From: Vagococcus humatus
Lineage (GTDB): Bacteria; Bacillota; Bacilli; Lactobacillales; Vagococcaceae
DNA length: 64,000 bases
Direction: 5' to 3'
Assembly (NCBI RefSeq): GCF_003950325.1
Contig: NZ_PXZH01000002.1
Location: 310,001-374,000, forward strand
Positions 26,432 to 36,239 of this stretch are shown here, one piece after another; the stretch's first letter is position 1; every line of letters starts with the position of its first letter. The position numbers were made by a program, and so were the translations under genes. The notes beneath the pieces are model-generated. The model saw nothing but the letters and a program-made list of their open reading frames with translations, was not told the origin of the DNA and ran no database searches.

Positions 26432-27423
26432 TAGTTATTCCAAGCATAGGTTTGAACAGGTTCTTCTAAAAAATCTAGCCAGGCTTCATCTTTTATTTCT
26501 AAAAAGGTTAGTGAAACACCAGCCATATTGGTAGAGGTCATATAGTTTCCAACTTTAGAGTAGGCAATATTTAAATCAGATAAGGCCATAAGTTGTCTGA
26601 CATCATTGGCAAAGATATAAAGTTCCATTAAAGGAGTGCCGCCTAAACCATTAATTAAAATAGCAAATTGTTTATCTGGTGCTAGGTCATAGTGAACTTT
26701 TAACTTATTTACTAATTCATTGGCTAGTAGCTCAGATGAATACAAAGGCTCTGTTCGGTAGCCACTTTCTCCGTGAATACCAATACCAAAAGAAATTTGG
26801 TCATCTGTTAAGGTGAAGAGTGGCTGATCTTTACCAGGAATCGAACCAGGATACAGTGCTACCCCAAGTGTATTCATAGAGCGGACAACGTCCATTCCTA
26901 AAGTTTCTAGTTCTTCTAGGGAGTAGCCCTTATGAGCTGCAGCACCTAATATTTTATGAACGAAGACCGTTCCAGCCACGCCGCGACGACGTTTTTTAAA
27001 GTTATATTTATCAATGGAACAATCATCATTAACAATTACGTGTTTAACTTGATGGCCCTTTTCTATAGCAAGTTGTTCTGCTTTTAAAAAACTAGCCACA
27101 TCTACATCAAAATTTTTAATAATCAGCAACACACCGGGACCTTGGTCACTTTTTTCAATGGCTAGTAAAATTTCTTCTGGAGAAGGGGGAACAAAAATAG
27201 GTCCATTTACACTAGCAGCTAGCATGCCTTTTCCTAAGTAACCAGAGTGGGCAGGTTCATGTCCAGTTCCGCCCCCAGCGATTAAAGCTACTTTGTTTTC
27301 TTGATACTTCCGTAACAAGACACCTGTTTTCGGTATTCTAGTTAATAAATCACTATGAGCAAAAGCAATTCCATCTAGTAACTGTGAAACGGCTTGTTTA
27401 GGTTGATTGATAATTTTTTTCAT
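26431..27423 (-). CDS. dhaQ: DhaK paralogue DhaQ, co-activator of DhaS
   Basis: A 330-residue protein of the DhaK family with GGGTGHEPAHSGYLG near residue 50 and GIGIHGESG, which keeps the substrate-binding His. It is clearly diverged from the DhaK encoded at 30.9 kb, for example the basic FKKRRRGVAGT segment. In L. lactis DhaQ binds dihydroxyacetone covalently but is a regulator, forming a complex with DhaS. Its position opposite dhaS and away from dhaKLM supports DhaQ rather than a second kinase subunit. It lies 240 bp downstream of gldA, with hairpins between, so it may have its own promoter. Confidence 0.82.
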   Translation of the reverse strand: MKKIINQPKQAVSQLLDGIAFAHSDLLTRIPKTGVLLRKYQENKVALIAGGGTGHEPAHSGYLGKGMLAASVNGPIFVPPSPEEILLAIEKSDQGPGVLLIIKNFDVDVASFLKAEQLAIEKGHQVKHVIVNDDCSIDKYNFKKRRRGVAGTVFVHKILGAAAHKGYSLEELETLGMDVVRSMNTLGVALYPGSIPGKDQPLFTLTDDQISFGIGIHGESGYRTEPLYSSELLANELVNKLKVHYDLAPDKQFAILINGLGGTPLMELYIFANDVRQLMALSDLNIAYSKVGNYMTSTNMAGVSLTFLEIKDEAWLDFLEEPVQTYAWNN

Positions 27424-27491
27424 TAGGTTGTCACCTCGTTTCCCTTAAAAAAGTAGTTTATACTTTTATGCAATCATTACCGTATTAGTGT

Positions 27492-27602
27492 AACATAAAT
27501 CCCTATGTTTTGAGCAGAAAAAAGAAAAAACTCCCAGGATTTTAAAGGAGATTAGAAACGGTTGGCTAAGGAGTTTATCTCATTAACAAGTGAGTCGTTT
27601 CT
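27492..27602 (-). other. gldA-dhaQ intergenic hairpins
   Basis: In the minus-strand transcript AAACTCC (27576-27570) can pair with GGAGTTT (27534-27528) just before a U-rich run, like a terminator with a 35-nt loop. CTCC nearer the end can compete for the same GGAG, and GAAACG/CGTTTC can form an alternative upstream stem. A further AACATA/TATGTT repeat lies at 27492-27509 close to dhaQ. This could be a gldA terminator, an attenuator or an operator. Confidence 0.35.
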
Positions 27603-27664
27603 TACAATCCAATAAAACGGGAATTTTTTCTTTTGGCTATATAGTTAGATAGAATGAGGAAAGA

Positions 27665-28801
27665 CTATCCTAACATCTTTTCTTTGTAGTCACGCCCAAT
27701 TTGGTCAGCTGCGATGATAGCAGAAGCGACATCTTCTACTTTTACTGGGAATGGCATAGAGTGAACAGATTCTTCAGGAATACAAGCTTTTTCTGCTACT
27801 TCAAGTGCTTGATCAAAAGTAATGCTATCTACTCCAATGTCTGGTAAACAAACAGGTAAACCAATAGATAGACAGAAGTCTAAAACTTCATGTAATTCTT
27901 CTGTTGGAGCATTTTCTAACACTAATTGACAAATAGTACTGAAAGCCACTTTTTCACCGTGGAAGTAACCATGTGCTCCTTCTAAAGCAGTTAAACCATC
28001 ATGGATAGCATGAGCTGCAGCTAAACCACTACTTTCAAAGCCTAATCCTGATAGTAAAATGTTTGTTTCAACAATGTTTTCTAAAGCAGGAGTAACTAAA
28101 TTATTGTCACAAGCAATTTTAGCATTATAACCATTTTCCAATAGTGTTTCGTAACATACTTTTGCCATAGTTAAAGCAGCAATAGTGTTTTTAGCAGGTT
28201 CAGTTTCTTTGGTTAAATAACCACAAGGAAGGCCAGCATTCACGTTTGCATAAGCATTTGCTGTAGCACGTGCTTCAAACCAAGTAGCAAGCGCATCTCC
28301 CATACCTGATACTAAGAAACGAGTAGGAGCGTTAGCGATAATTTTAGTATCTACCATAACCACACTAGGACTTTGTTTAAAGTAAGCATAGTCATCAAAT
28401 TCTCCATCTTCCGTATACATAACAGCAGAGTGGCTAGTAGGAGCATCTGTTGCGGCAATCGTTGGTACAATGATTAAGTTTTCACCTTGGGCAACACATT
28501 TAGAGGTATCAATTGCTTTACCTCCACCTAAACCAATAACACAGTCAGTATGTTGTTCTTTAGCTACTTCTTGTAGACGAGCAATTTCTTCCCGAGTACA
28601 CTCTCCTTTGAAACTGCTTTCAACAAATTGGATATCAAAACGGTTAGCGGTTTCATCTAACTGTTTACGAACACGATTAATATCATCTTGATGGGCAATC
28701 AATAGAGCTGATTTTCCAAATGTTTTAACAAAGTAACCTAAATTTAATAGTTCATCTTCACCTTGAACATATTTTGTTGGACAAATAAGAGCTTTTCTCA
28801 C
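27665..28801 (-). CDS. gldA: Glycerol dehydrogenase
   Basis: A 378-residue NAD-dependent, zinc-containing alcohol dehydrogenase of the iron-ADH fold, oxidising glycerol to dihydroxyacetone. It shows GLGGGKAIDTSK for NAD binding near residue 93, TIAATDAPTSHSAV, and metal ligands in GMGDALATWFEA, AHAIHDGLT and GYFHGEKVAF. AGGAGG lies upstream of the ATG. Its product is the substrate of the adjacent DhaKLM kinase, completing oxidative glycerol use. A weak hairpin separates it from dhaM, so it may be partly independent of the dhaKLM transcript. Confidence 0.94.
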   Translation of the reverse strand: MRKALICPTKYVQGEDELLNLGYFVKTFGKSALLIAHQDDINRVRKQLDETANRFDIQFVESSFKGECTREEIARLQEVAKEQHTDCVIGLGGGKAIDTSKCVAQGENLIIVPTIAATDAPTSHSAVMYTEDGEFDDYAYFKQSPSVVMVDTKIIANAPTRFLVSGMGDALATWFEARATANAYANVNAGLPCGYLTKETEPAKNTIAALTMAKVCYETLLENGYNAKIACDNNLVTPALENIVETNILLSGLGFESSGLAAAHAIHDGLTALEGAHGYFHGEKVAFSTICQLVLENAPTEELHEVLDFCLSIGLPVCLPDIGVDSITFDQALEVAEKACIPEESVHSMPFPVKVEDVASAIIAADQIGRDYKEKMLG

Positions 28802-28849
28802 AATAAATTCCTCCTAAATTTAAAAAACTGGGTGATTCACCTTATATAA

Positions 28850-28882
28850 TAAACTGCAGCTACGACTAAGTAGCCGCAGTTA
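28850..28882 (-). terminator. Hairpin after dhaM
   Basis: On the minus strand AACTGCGGCTAC pairs with GTAGCTGCAGTT across a 6-nt loop with one internal mismatch, and TTTATTAT follows. The weak T-run suggests partial read-through into gldA. Confidence 0.6.
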
Positions 28883-28901
28883 TTACCGACCTATAAATTA
28901 A

Positions 28902-29273
28902 TTATTTAACTTTTAAAGGTTGAAGCTGTGCATCTATCATGTCAAATGCTGCACCAGCTTGAACTAAAGCAGCAGCAGTATAAGCACTTTCTACAAAAGC
29001 TGTATCATAAAGGACAACTTCTTTATCCGTCATTTCCATAGCCATTTCTAAATTCATTTTAGCACTGCCTAAATCATAAAAAGCTAATAGTTTTTCGCCT
29101 TCATTTTTCTCAAAAGCTTCTTCGATTTTAGCGAAACTTGTGCCGATTTCATTATCGTCAGTTCCACCAGCAATCGTGATAGAAACATCTTTAGCGACTT
29201 CATTTAGTAAACGAGAAATACCGTAAACTAATTCTGGAACATGGGAAACCATAACAATTCCTAATTTACTCAT
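28902..29273 (-). CDS. dhaM: Dihydroxyacetone kinase phosphotransfer subunit DhaM
   Basis: A 123-residue PTS IIA-mannose-like protein. It accepts phosphate from HPr on His11 of MSKLGIVMVSHVPE and passes it to ADP bound to DhaL. At this length it is the single-domain Gram-positive form, without the HPr and EI domains of E. coli DhaM. I prefer the ATG at 29273, preceded by GGCAGGTG, over one six codons upstream; it overlaps the dhaL end by 8 nt, indicating coupled translation. Confidence 0.92.
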   Translation of the reverse strand: MSKLGIVMVSHVPELVYGISRLLNEVAKDVSITIAGGTDDNEIGTSFAKIEEAFEKNEGEKLLAFYDLGSAKMNLEMAMEMTDKEVVLYDTAFVESAYTAAALVQAGAAFDMIDAQLQPLKVK

Positions 29274-29850
29274 TAATAACACCTGCCTCAATCATTGTTT
29301 CAAATAAGTATTGACTAGATACAGAACCAGGATCTAAGTGTCCAATTGATCGTTCACCTAAATAAGAAGCCCGTCCTTTAGTTGCTTGCATATCAATAGT
29401 AGACTGTGCTGCTTGTTCAACGACTTCTTTAGTTAATTCGTTAGCTTTAACAGCAGCGATAACTGGAACCCAAGTATCAATCATTGTTTTCTCACCAGCT
29501 ACAGCTTTCCCTCTTTTTTGAATACCTTCTAAACCAGCTTCTAAAATAGTTGCTAGATCATCTGAATCTTTAGCAGCTTTAGCCATACCTAAGAAAGCAG
29601 AGCCATATAAAGGACCAGAAGCCCCGCCAACTTTACTGACTAACTGCATACCTGCTAATTTAAAAATATCCATTAAGGTATCAGGTTGTTTTTCTTCCAA
29701 TGCTTTTTGCATTTCTGTGGTGCCTCGAGCCATATTCATTCCATGATCTCCGTCACCGATAGCACTATCTAAATCACTTAAATATTGTTTATTGTCATTA
29801 ATTTTAGCTGCAAATAATGCTAGCCATTTAGTTGTTTGTTCTACGTTCAT
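29266..29850 (-). CDS. dhaL: Dihydroxyacetone kinase ADP-binding subunit DhaL
   Basis: A 194-residue helical protein that holds ADP/ATP as a bound cofactor and phosphorylates dihydroxyacetone on DhaK. The metal and nucleotide loop LSDLDSAIGDGDHGMNMARG is near residues 21-40, and GGASGPLYGSAF near 75. It is 18 nt downstream of dhaK and overlaps dhaM. The arrangement dhaK-dhaL-dhaM is the standard PTS-dependent kinase operon. Confidence 0.94.
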   Translation of the reverse strand: MNVEQTTKWLALFAAKINDNKQYLSDLDSAIGDGDHGMNMARGTTEMQKALEEKQPDTLMDIFKLAGMQLVSKVGGASGPLYGSAFLGMAKAAKDSDDLATILEAGLEGIQKRGKAVAGEKTMIDTWVPVIAAVKANELTKEVVEQAAQSTIDMQATKGRASYLGERSIGHLDPGSVSSQYLFETMIEAGVINE

Positions 29851-29868
29851 TATTTTTTAACTCCTTTT

Positions 29869-30858
29869 TTACCAAGCAATAGTATTGACAGCATAGTTTA
29901 AATTATCTAACCAAGCTTGTTCTTCTAAATGAATCATTGTTAGAGATAAGCCAGCCATATCAATAGCTGTCATAACATCGCCAACTTTTTTAAAGGTAAT
30001 GTTAAGACCTTCTTCTTCTAATAAAGCTTTAACGTCATTCATAAAGACAAATTGTTCCATCAGAGGAGTCGCACCTAAACCGTTAACTAACACACCGTAT
30101 TGGTCGCCTTTTTTCCAGTTGAATTGTCCTTTTAATTTAGCAACAATTTCTTTAGCTAATTCTTTAGAAGGAGCAATTTTTGCTCGGCGGTAACCAGGTT
30201 CTCCGTGAATACCTACTCCAAATTCAATTTCGTCTTCAGGTAATGTAAAGCCAGCATGTCCTACTTCAGGAACAGTTGCACCGCTTAATGCTACACCTAA
30301 AGTTTTAATATTAGGGACGATTTTGTCTGCTAAGGCTTTAATTTCATCTAATGAAGCGCCTTGATCAGCAGCAGCACCTAAAATTTTATGAACTAAAACT
30401 GTTCCAGCAACGCCACGTTTACCAGCTGTAAAGGTACTATCTTCTACTGCGATGTCATCATCAACAATAATAGTTTCTACTCGAATATCTTCCATATCTG
30501 CCATATCTTGTGCCATTTCAAAGTTCATCACGTCACCAGAATAATTTTTAATAATTAAGAAAACGCCAGCACCTTGATCAGCTGCTTTAATAGCTTCAAA
30601 TACTTGGTCTGGTGTAGGAGATGTAAAAACAGGTCCACAAACGGCAGCGCTTAACATTCCTTGACCAACGAAACCAGCATGAGCAGGTTCGTGACCGCTT
30701 CCACCTCCGCTAATTAAAGCGACTTTGTTGTCTGCTAGATGATTACTGATGATAACACCGCTTTCATCTAATCTTGAAACTAACTCGCTATAGGCATAAG
30801 TTAAGCCGTCTAACATTTCATCTACAACATTTTCAGGTTGGTTAATAATTTTTTTCAT
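29869..30858 (-). CDS. dhaK: Dihydroxyacetone kinase substrate-binding subunit DhaK
   Basis: A 329-residue protein that binds dihydroxyacetone through a hemiaminal bond to the His of GVGIHGEPG and receives phosphate from DhaL, giving dihydroxyacetone phosphate. It shows GGGSGHEPAHAGFVG near residue 52 and KRGVAGTVLVHKILGA. It is the first gene of the minus-strand dha operon, behind a DhaS-type operator. It shares its N-terminus (MKKIINQPE) with DhaQ, consistent with paralogy. Confidence 0.95.
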   Translation of the reverse strand: MKKIINQPENVVDEMLDGLTYAYSELVSRLDESGVIISNHLADNKVALISGGGSGHEPAHAGFVGQGMLSAAVCGPVFTSPTPDQVFEAIKAADQGAGVFLIIKNYSGDVMNFEMAQDMADMEDIRVETIIVDDDIAVEDSTFTAGKRGVAGTVLVHKILGAAADQGASLDEIKALADKIVPNIKTLGVALSGATVPEVGHAGFTLPEDEIEFGVGIHGEPGYRRAKIAPSKELAKEIVAKLKGQFNWKKGDQYGVLVNGLGATPLMEQFVFMNDVKALLEEEGLNITFKKVGDVMTAIDMAGLSLTMIHLEEQAWLDNLNYAVNTIAW

Positions 30859-30932
30859 TTGTCTAACACGCCTTTCTTTTTGTCTTTCCTCTTTGCACTT
30901 TTAATATACCTTGAAAAGGTTTTCTTTAACAC

Positions 30933-30954
30933 GGACAATTTTTTTAGTTTGTCC
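30933..30954 (-). promoter_or_regulatory. DhaS operator upstream of dhaK
   Basis: GGACAA at 30933-30938 and TTGTCC at 30949-30954 form a 22-bp inverted repeat. The lactococcal DhaS site is described as GGACACAT-N6-ATTTGTCC, also 22 bp, so spacing and outer bases agree. It lies 75 nt upstream of the dhaK start, where an activator would bind. The remaining space up to murA has no gene. Confidence 0.7.
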
Positions 30955-31150
30955 GTTAGTGTTCGATTTATGATGTTAGAGTAAATCAAAGTAGAAAAAT
31001 TTAAAGAAGTATAAAGTAGAAGTTAGTTAAAGAAGTCTGCCTTTTTTATTAAGGTAAAGTATGGTAAAATGATGACGGTTTATTGACTATTTGTTAATAA
31101 ACGCCATCAAGACTTAAATTGATGAAAGATCTTAAGGAATGAGTGAAAAT

Positions 31151-32416
31151 ATGAAAAAATTTGTCATAAATGGTGGCCGACCTTTAAAAGGAGAAGTGAC
31201 CATCAATGGAGCTAAGAATAGTGCAGTAGCTTTAATTCCTGCAGCTATTTTAGCTGATTCCCCGGTTATCCTTGAAGGTGTCCCCGATATCAACGATGTT
31301 TATTCTTTGAAAGAAATTTTAGAATTAATGGGTGTATCTGTTACATTTAAGGACAACACCATGATTATTGATCCGACTCACATGATTTCTGTCCCAATGC
31401 CAAGTGGAAAAATTAATAGTTTACGTGCTTCTTATTACTTTATGGGAGCTTTATTAGGTAAATTTGGTGAAGGTGTGGTAGGACTTCCAGGTGGTTGCTA
31501 CTTAGGGCCTCGTCCTATTGATTTACACATTAAAGGATTTGAAGCTTTAGGAGCAGATGTAAAAACTGAACACGGAGCGACTTATTTAAAAGCACCAGAA
31601 GAAGGTTTAGCTGGAACTCGTATTTTTATGGATATGGTATCCATTGGTGCGACAATTAATGTCATGTTAGCAGCTGTTAAAGCAAAAGGTAGAACAGTGA
31701 TTGAAAATGCGGCGAAAGAGCCTGAAATTATTGATGTAGCGACTTTATTAAATAATATGGGAGCTAAAATTAGAGGGGCAGGTACGGATGAGATTAGAAT
31801 TGATGGAGTGGAAACACTTCACGGTTGTAGACATTCTATTATTCCTGACCGAATTGAAGCAGGGACCTATCTTTCTTTAGCAGCAGCTTTAGGTGAAGGT
31901 GTTTTAGTTAAAAATGTGATTCATGAACACATTGAAAGCTTCTTATCTAAATTAGAAGAAATGGGTGTGCCAATGGACATTGGAGAAGATTCTATTTATG
32001 TTCATCCAGCATCTGAGTTAATTGGAGTAGATGTTAAAACCTTCCCGTATCCTGGTTTTGCAACAGATTTACAACAACCTATTACTCCTTTGTTGTTAAA
32101 AACCACAGGAGATAGTGTCATTGTAGATACTATTTATCAAAAAAGGATTAATCATGTGCCTGAATTGGCAAGAATGGGTGCAGATATTCGGACAGAAGGT
32201 AACATGATTATTATGAAAGGGCCAAATAAACTTCACGGAGCAGAGGTTAAAGCAAGTGATTTAAGAGCAGGAGCTTGTTTAGTCCTGGCAGGTTTAATGG
32301 CTGAAGGAACAACTAAAGTCTCTAATATTGAATACATTTTGCGAGGTTATGATCAAATTGTAGAGAAATTAACTGCATTAGGTGCAGACATTCGCATGGT
32401 TAATGAAGACGAATAA
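31151..32416 (+). CDS. murA: UDP-N-acetylglucosamine 1-carboxyvinyltransferase
   Basis: Transfers enolpyruvate from PEP to UDP-GlcNAc, the first committed step of peptidoglycan synthesis. The protein of about 421 residues has [13 protein letters not shown] near the N-terminus and [15 protein letters not shown], including the fosfomycin-target Cys. Lying ahead of rho and rpmE2, it corresponds to the second copy (murZ/murAB) common in Firmicutes; another murA elsewhere is expected. An ATG at 31139 directly abuts AAGGA, so the ATG at 31151 is favoured. An extended -10 (TGGTAAAAT, 31062-31070) precedes it. Confidence 0.93.
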   Translation: MKKFVINGGRPLKGEVTINGAKNSAVALIPAAILADSPVILEGVPDINDVYSLKEILELMGVSVTFKDNTMIIDPTHMISVPMPSGKINSLRASYYFMGALLGKFGEGVVGLPGGCYLGPRPIDLHIKGFEALGADVKTEHGATYLKAPEEGLAGTRIFMDMVSIGATINVMLAAVKAKGRTVIENAAKEPEIIDVATLLNNMGAKIRGAGTDEIRIDGVETLHGCRHSIIPDRIEAGTYLSLAAALGEGVLVKNVIHEHIESFLSKLEEMGVPMDIGEDSIYVHPASELIGVDVKTFPYPGFATDLQQPITPLLLKTTGDSVIVDTIYQKRINHVPELARMGADIRTEGNMIIMKGPNKLHGAEVKASDLRAGACLVLAGLMAEGTTKVSNIEYILRGYDQIVEKLTALGADIRMVNEDE

Positions 32417-32432
32417 GAATAGAGGATTGTCT

Positions 32433-33728
32433 ATGAAAGATTATTTAACGATGAGTGAGTTAGAAAATAGCACACTGAAAGAAATTTATCAGTATGCTCG
32501 TGAATTTAAAATTCCCTACTATAGTCAAATGAATAAAAAAGAACTTTCTTTAGCAGTCATTCGAGCACAGGCAGAAAAACAAGGATTCTTCATGATGGAA
32601 GGGATTCTGGATATTGTCACAAATGAAGGATATGGTTTTTTACGCCCAATTAACTATTCTCCAAGTCAAGAAGACATTTATATTTCTTCTTCTCAGATTA
32701 GACGATTTGGTCTAAGAAATGGAGACAAAGTATCAGGTAAAGCTCGTCCACCTAAAGAGTCGGAAAGATATTATGGTTTAATGCACGTAGAGGCAGTTAA
32801 CGGAAAAAATCCAGAAGAATCTAAAGAACGGCCTCACTTTCCAGCCTTAACTGCTCTTTATCCAAATAGACATATGATACTAGAAACAACGCCCAATCGT
32901 TTGAGTACACGGATGATGGACTTGTTTGCTCCAGTTGGTTTTGGACAAAGAGGGTTGATTGTAGCACCACCAAAAGCAGGGAAGACTTCTGTAATTAAAG
33001 AAATAGCCAACGGGATTACTGAAAACTATCCTGAGATTGAGCTGATTGTGTTACTGATTGATGAACGACCTGAAGAAGTTACAGACATTGAAAGAAGTGT
33101 TAAGGGAGACGTGGTGTCTTCTACATTTGATATGATGCCACAAAACCATACTAGAGTAGCAGAACTTGTGTTAGAGAGAGCGATGAGATTAGTAGAAGAT
33201 AAACGAGACGTAGTTATTTTGATGGATAGCATTACTCGTTTAGCTAGAGCCTATAACTTAGTCATTCCGCCTAGTGGTAGAACTTTAAGTGGAGGGATCG
33301 ATCCAGCAGCTTTTTATAAACCAAAACGTTTCTTTGGAGCAGCTAGAAATATTGAAGAAGGTGGCAGTTTAACCATTTTAGCTACTGCCTTAGTAGATAC
33401 AGGAAGTCGAATGGATGATGTGATTTATGAAGAATTTAAAGGAACTGGTAATATGGAACTTCATTTATCTCGGGATTTATCTGAACGTCGGATATTCCCA
33501 GCTATCGATGTGAAAAAATCTGGTACGCGAAAAGAAGAGTTATTGATGGCTCCAACTGCTTTAGAAGAAGTTTGGAAATTGCGTCATAATATGACAGGAG
33601 ACGCTTTAGAGTATACTGAGCAACTGTTAAAATTTTTAAAACGCACAAAAAATAACCAGGATTTTTTTGAAAGTTTTAAAGATGTTTCTTTTAACCGAGG
33701 TTCTTATATAAAAAGTTCAAAAAGATGA
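32433..33728 (+). CDS. rho: Transcription termination factor Rho
   Basis: A 431-residue RNA helicase that terminates transcription. Residues 1-45 form the Rho N-terminal domain, 50-120 the RNA-binding cold-shock-like fold (YGFLRP), and the rest is the RecA-like ATPase with Walker [10 protein letters not shown] near residue 180 and [15 protein letters not shown]. The ATG at 32433 follows AGAGG. The frame extends upstream into murA, but that part is not Rho-like. Gene order murA-rho-rpmE2 is typical of Enterococcaceae. Confidence 0.95.
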   Translation: MKDYLTMSELENSTLKEIYQYAREFKIPYYSQMNKKELSLAVIRAQAEKQGFFMMEGILDIVTNEGYGFLRPINYSPSQEDIYISSSQIRRFGLRNGDKVSGKARPPKESERYYGLMHVEAVNGKNPEESKERPHFPALTALYPNRHMILETTPNRLSTRMMDLFAPVGFGQRGLIVAPPKAGKTSVIKEIANGITENYPEIELIVLLIDERPEEVTDIERSVKGDVVSSTFDMMPQNHTRVAELVLERAMRLVEDKRDVVILMDSITRLARAYNLVIPPSGRTLSGGIDPAAFYKPKRFFGAARNIEEGGSLTILATALVDTGSRMDDVIYEEFKGTGNMELHLSRDLSERRIFPAIDVKKSGTRKEELLMAPTALEEVWKLRHNMTGDALEYTEQLLKFLKRTKNNQDFFESFKDVSFNRGSYIKSSKR

Positions 33729-33818
33729 TTGTCATTGATTTTAAAATATGTTAACATTAGACCGTTACAAAAATAAACTCTGAAGCAGCAAATGGTTCAG
33801 GGCAAAGGAGAGAAAAAC

Positions 33819-34070
33819 ATGAAAGCAAATATCCATCCAGATTACCGTCCAGTAGTTTTCATGGATACAACTACAGGATACAAATTCTTATCAGGTTCTA
33901 CAAAGAACACTGCAGAAACAATTGAATGGGAAGATGGTAATACATACCCATTACTACACGTTGAAATCAGTTCTGATTCACATCCATTCTATACAGGCCG
34001 TCAAAAATTTACACAAGCAGACGGACGTGTGGATCGTTTCAACAAAAAATATGGTCTTTCAGACAAATAA
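33819..34070 (+). CDS. rpmE2: Ribosomal protein L31, type B
   Basis: An 83-residue protein starting [20 protein letters not shown]. It lacks the CxxC zinc motif of type A L31, so it is the zinc-independent form. AAAGGAGAG precedes the ATG at 33819; an upstream in-frame ATG at 33792 has no family support. A terminator follows. Confidence 0.95.
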   Translation: MKANIHPDYRPVVFMDTTTGYKFLSGSTKNTAETIEWEDGNTYPLLHVEISSDSHPFYTGRQKFTQADGRVDRFNKKYGLSDK

Positions 34071-34079
34071 GCTTATTAA

Positions 34080-34111
34080 AAAAAACCACTTCTTGGAAGT
34101 GGTTTTTTTGT
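34080..34111. terminator. Bidirectional terminator between rpmE2 and fbp
   Basis: AAAACCACTTC pairs with GAAGTGGTTTT over a three-base loop, with T7 after it on the plus strand and A-rich sequence on the other side. Confidence 0.9.
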
Positions 34112-34116
34112 TTAGA

Positions 34117-36066
34117 TTAAGAGTGTTCTAAAAAGTCAAAGTCTTCTCTATGAGTTAACAAGCTTTCTAAAAAGTCGATTTCTGCTTGAAGGTGTTTGCC
34201 TGTGTTAGTATCTTTTACTTTTTTACGATGTAATACTCGGTCTACTAATCGTTTAGTAGAAATAATATCTGTTCGTTTACAAATAGCATCTTTTTTCGTG
34301 TAGAAAGGCTGATGGGCAACTAACTGCATACCATAGGAGTTATAAACAAGGGTATACCCAGCAATTCCTGTAGTGGAATGATATGGCTTTGAAAAGCCAC
34401 CGTCGATGACGATCATTTTCCCACCTGCTTTAATTGGATTTTCTCCGTTAATTTCTTTGACTGGTGTATGACCGTTAATAATATGGCCGTCTTGAGATTT
34501 TAAGCCAAACTCATGCAAGATTTTTCGACAAACATCCTCTTGATTTCGCAAAGTAAAGTAAGGATTTTTTTCTTCTTTATGTGTGGTTTTATCTTGAATG
34601 AAGTAGCGTTCAAAGGTAGTCATTTCATTTTTACCAAATAAAGAAGAAGATTCTCCTGTCCATAAATACCACACTAAGTCTTTAGCTAAATCATTGTGAG
34701 TATGAGGATGGGTATAACTAAGCCGTAAAGCTTTTTCAAACATATCTAGTAAGGCTTTTCCTTTCAGCTGCTTTTCTTTGATGGTTAAAGACTTAAAGTC
34801 ACCTGTTTCAGTCATAGGGATACATCCATGAATTAAAAGATTATTGTTATAAAGGGTGTAGATTTCACCTTTTTCCATGATAAAGCGAATATGTCGCTGT
34901 AGTTTTTCTGATTTTAAAAAGACTTTCAATAAGTGATTAATGACACTTTGCTCTTCTTTCGTTAACTGATCTGGATTAGCTGGATCAATGGTTTGAAAAC
35001 AAGTATGTTCAAGTGGATAAGTGTTTCCTTTTAAGTGAATCTGTTGGGTGTCCCAGTCGATTTGCTGTAAAAGGAGTCGGTGATCCATGTTAAACTCAGG
35101 TCGCCGTTTAATCAGTTGAGATTCTAGTTTAAACTGCATAATAGCTACCGCTTGATGCATTTGGGTAATCTGTAAGGATTCTTCTGGGGATAGCTTAGCT
35201 CCTTTAGCCACTTTTGGTCTAAAAGCTGGATTATCTTGATAAGTTTTTTCAGCAAAAGTTAGTAAAGGTCTTAAATTAATCCCGTAAGTGTCCTCAATAA
35301 TTTCTAAATTATTGTACCTAGCAGAAATACGTAAGACATTCATGATACAAATGTCTGAGCCTGAAGCTGCACCAATCCAAGTAATATCGTGATTTCCCCA
35401 CTGAATATCTACTGAGTGATGATCAATTAAGGCATCGATAATTTTATCTGGGGCAGGGCCTCTATCAAAAATATCTCCTACAATATGTAAATGGTCTACT
35501 ACCAAACGTTGAATAGAATAGCATAAACCAATCATCATATCATTGGCTCTTCCTAGACGAATGATTTCATGAATCAGTTCATCGTAATAATCTGATTTGT
35601 CTTCATCATTTTTTTGCCGGTATAATAATTCTTCAGTAACGTATTCAAAGCCTTTTGGTAAAGCCTTTCGGACTTTTGAGCGAGTATATTTTCTTGAAAC
35701 AAAAAGCATTAGTTCAATGAGACGTTCAATGGTTTGATAATACCATTGTTTCAATTCTTCTGGGGATTTATGTTCTTCCTGTTCTTTAATGATTTCTTCA
35801 GGATAGTAAACTAAAAAAGCAAATTCATTTTGCTCCATTTGATTGAGACAGTGATTAAATGTATAGCGAATTTTTTCTTTAATGCTTCCCGAAGCATTTC
35901 TTAATACATGCTGAAAAGCATCGTATTCTCCGTGAATATCACTGATAAAGTGTTCTGTTCCTTTAGGTAGATTTAAAATCGCTTTCAAGTTAATGATTTC
36001 TGTCATGATTTCTGATTTTGGAGGAAGGGTCATTCCTTTTTGAAACCAATCTATTTTATTTTTCAT
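34117..36066 (-). CDS. fbp: Fructose-1,6-bisphosphatase, class III
   Basis: A 649-residue cytoplasmic phosphatase of gluconeogenesis converting fructose 1,6-bisphosphate to fructose 6-phosphate. It is the large Firmicutes class III enzyme of the metallophosphatase fold: [13 protein letters not shown] near residue 41, [14 protein letters not shown] near 196, and [12 protein letters not shown] near 222 supply metal ligands; [15 protein letters not shown] is near the C-terminus. It is transcribed alone, convergent with rpmE2. Confidence 0.95.
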   Translation of the reverse strand: MKNKIDWFQKGMTLPPKSEIMTEIINLKAILNLPKGTEHFISDIHGEYDAFQHVLRNASGSIKEKIRYTFNHCLNQMEQNEFAFLVYYPEEIIKEQEEHKSPEELKQWYYQTIERLIELMLFVSRKYTRSKVRKALPKGFEYVTEELLYRQKNDEDKSDYYDELIHEIIRLGRANDMMIGLCYSIQRLVVDHLHIVGDIFDRGPAPDKIIDALIDHHSVDIQWGNHDITWIGAASGSDICIMNVLRISARYNNLEIIEDTYGINLRPLLTFAEKTYQDNPAFRPKVAKGAKLSPEESLQITQMHQAVAIMQFKLESQLIKRRPEFNMDHRLLLQQIDWDTQQIHLKGNTYPLEHTCFQTIDPANPDQLTKEEQSVINHLLKVFLKSEKLQRHIRFIMEKGEIYTLYNNNLLIHGCIPMTETGDFKSLTIKEKQLKGKALLDMFEKALRLSYTHPHTHNDLAKDLVWYLWTGESSSLFGKNEMTTFERYFIQDKTTHKEEKNPYFTLRNQEDVCRKILHEFGLKSQDGHIINGHTPVKEINGENPIKAGGKMIVIDGGFSKPYHSTTGIAGYTLVYNSYGMQLVAHQPFYTKKDAICKRTDIISTKRLVDRVLHRKKVKDTNTGKHLQAEIDFLESLLTHREDFDFLEHS

Positions 36067-36183
36067 AAGTCACCTCAAGCATACCAATTTTTTACTGACG
36101 TTTATATAATAGGGTGTTTATCTAATTATGTCAACTATACCATTTATGTATTTTATACCTTAATTCTTTTACTTATTTAGAAA

Positions 36184-36212
36184 TTGCGCTTTGAAATAGT
36201 TTTTCGTATAAT
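36184..36212 (+). promoter_or_regulatory. Predicted promoter of the O-methyltransferase gene
   Basis: TTGCGC at 36184-36189 and TATAAT at 36207-36212 are 17 bp apart, about 30 nt before the ATG. The region is the divergent gap with fbp. Confidence 0.6.
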
Positions 36213-36239
36213 AACAACGTATGTAAAGGAGAGAAATGA

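Noticed and set aside
26431-27423. Second dihydroxyacetone kinase subunit rather than DhaQ
   Set aside because: The protein is diverged from DhaK, is separate from dhaL and dhaM, and is opposite dhaS, which matches the regulatory DhaQ arrangement.
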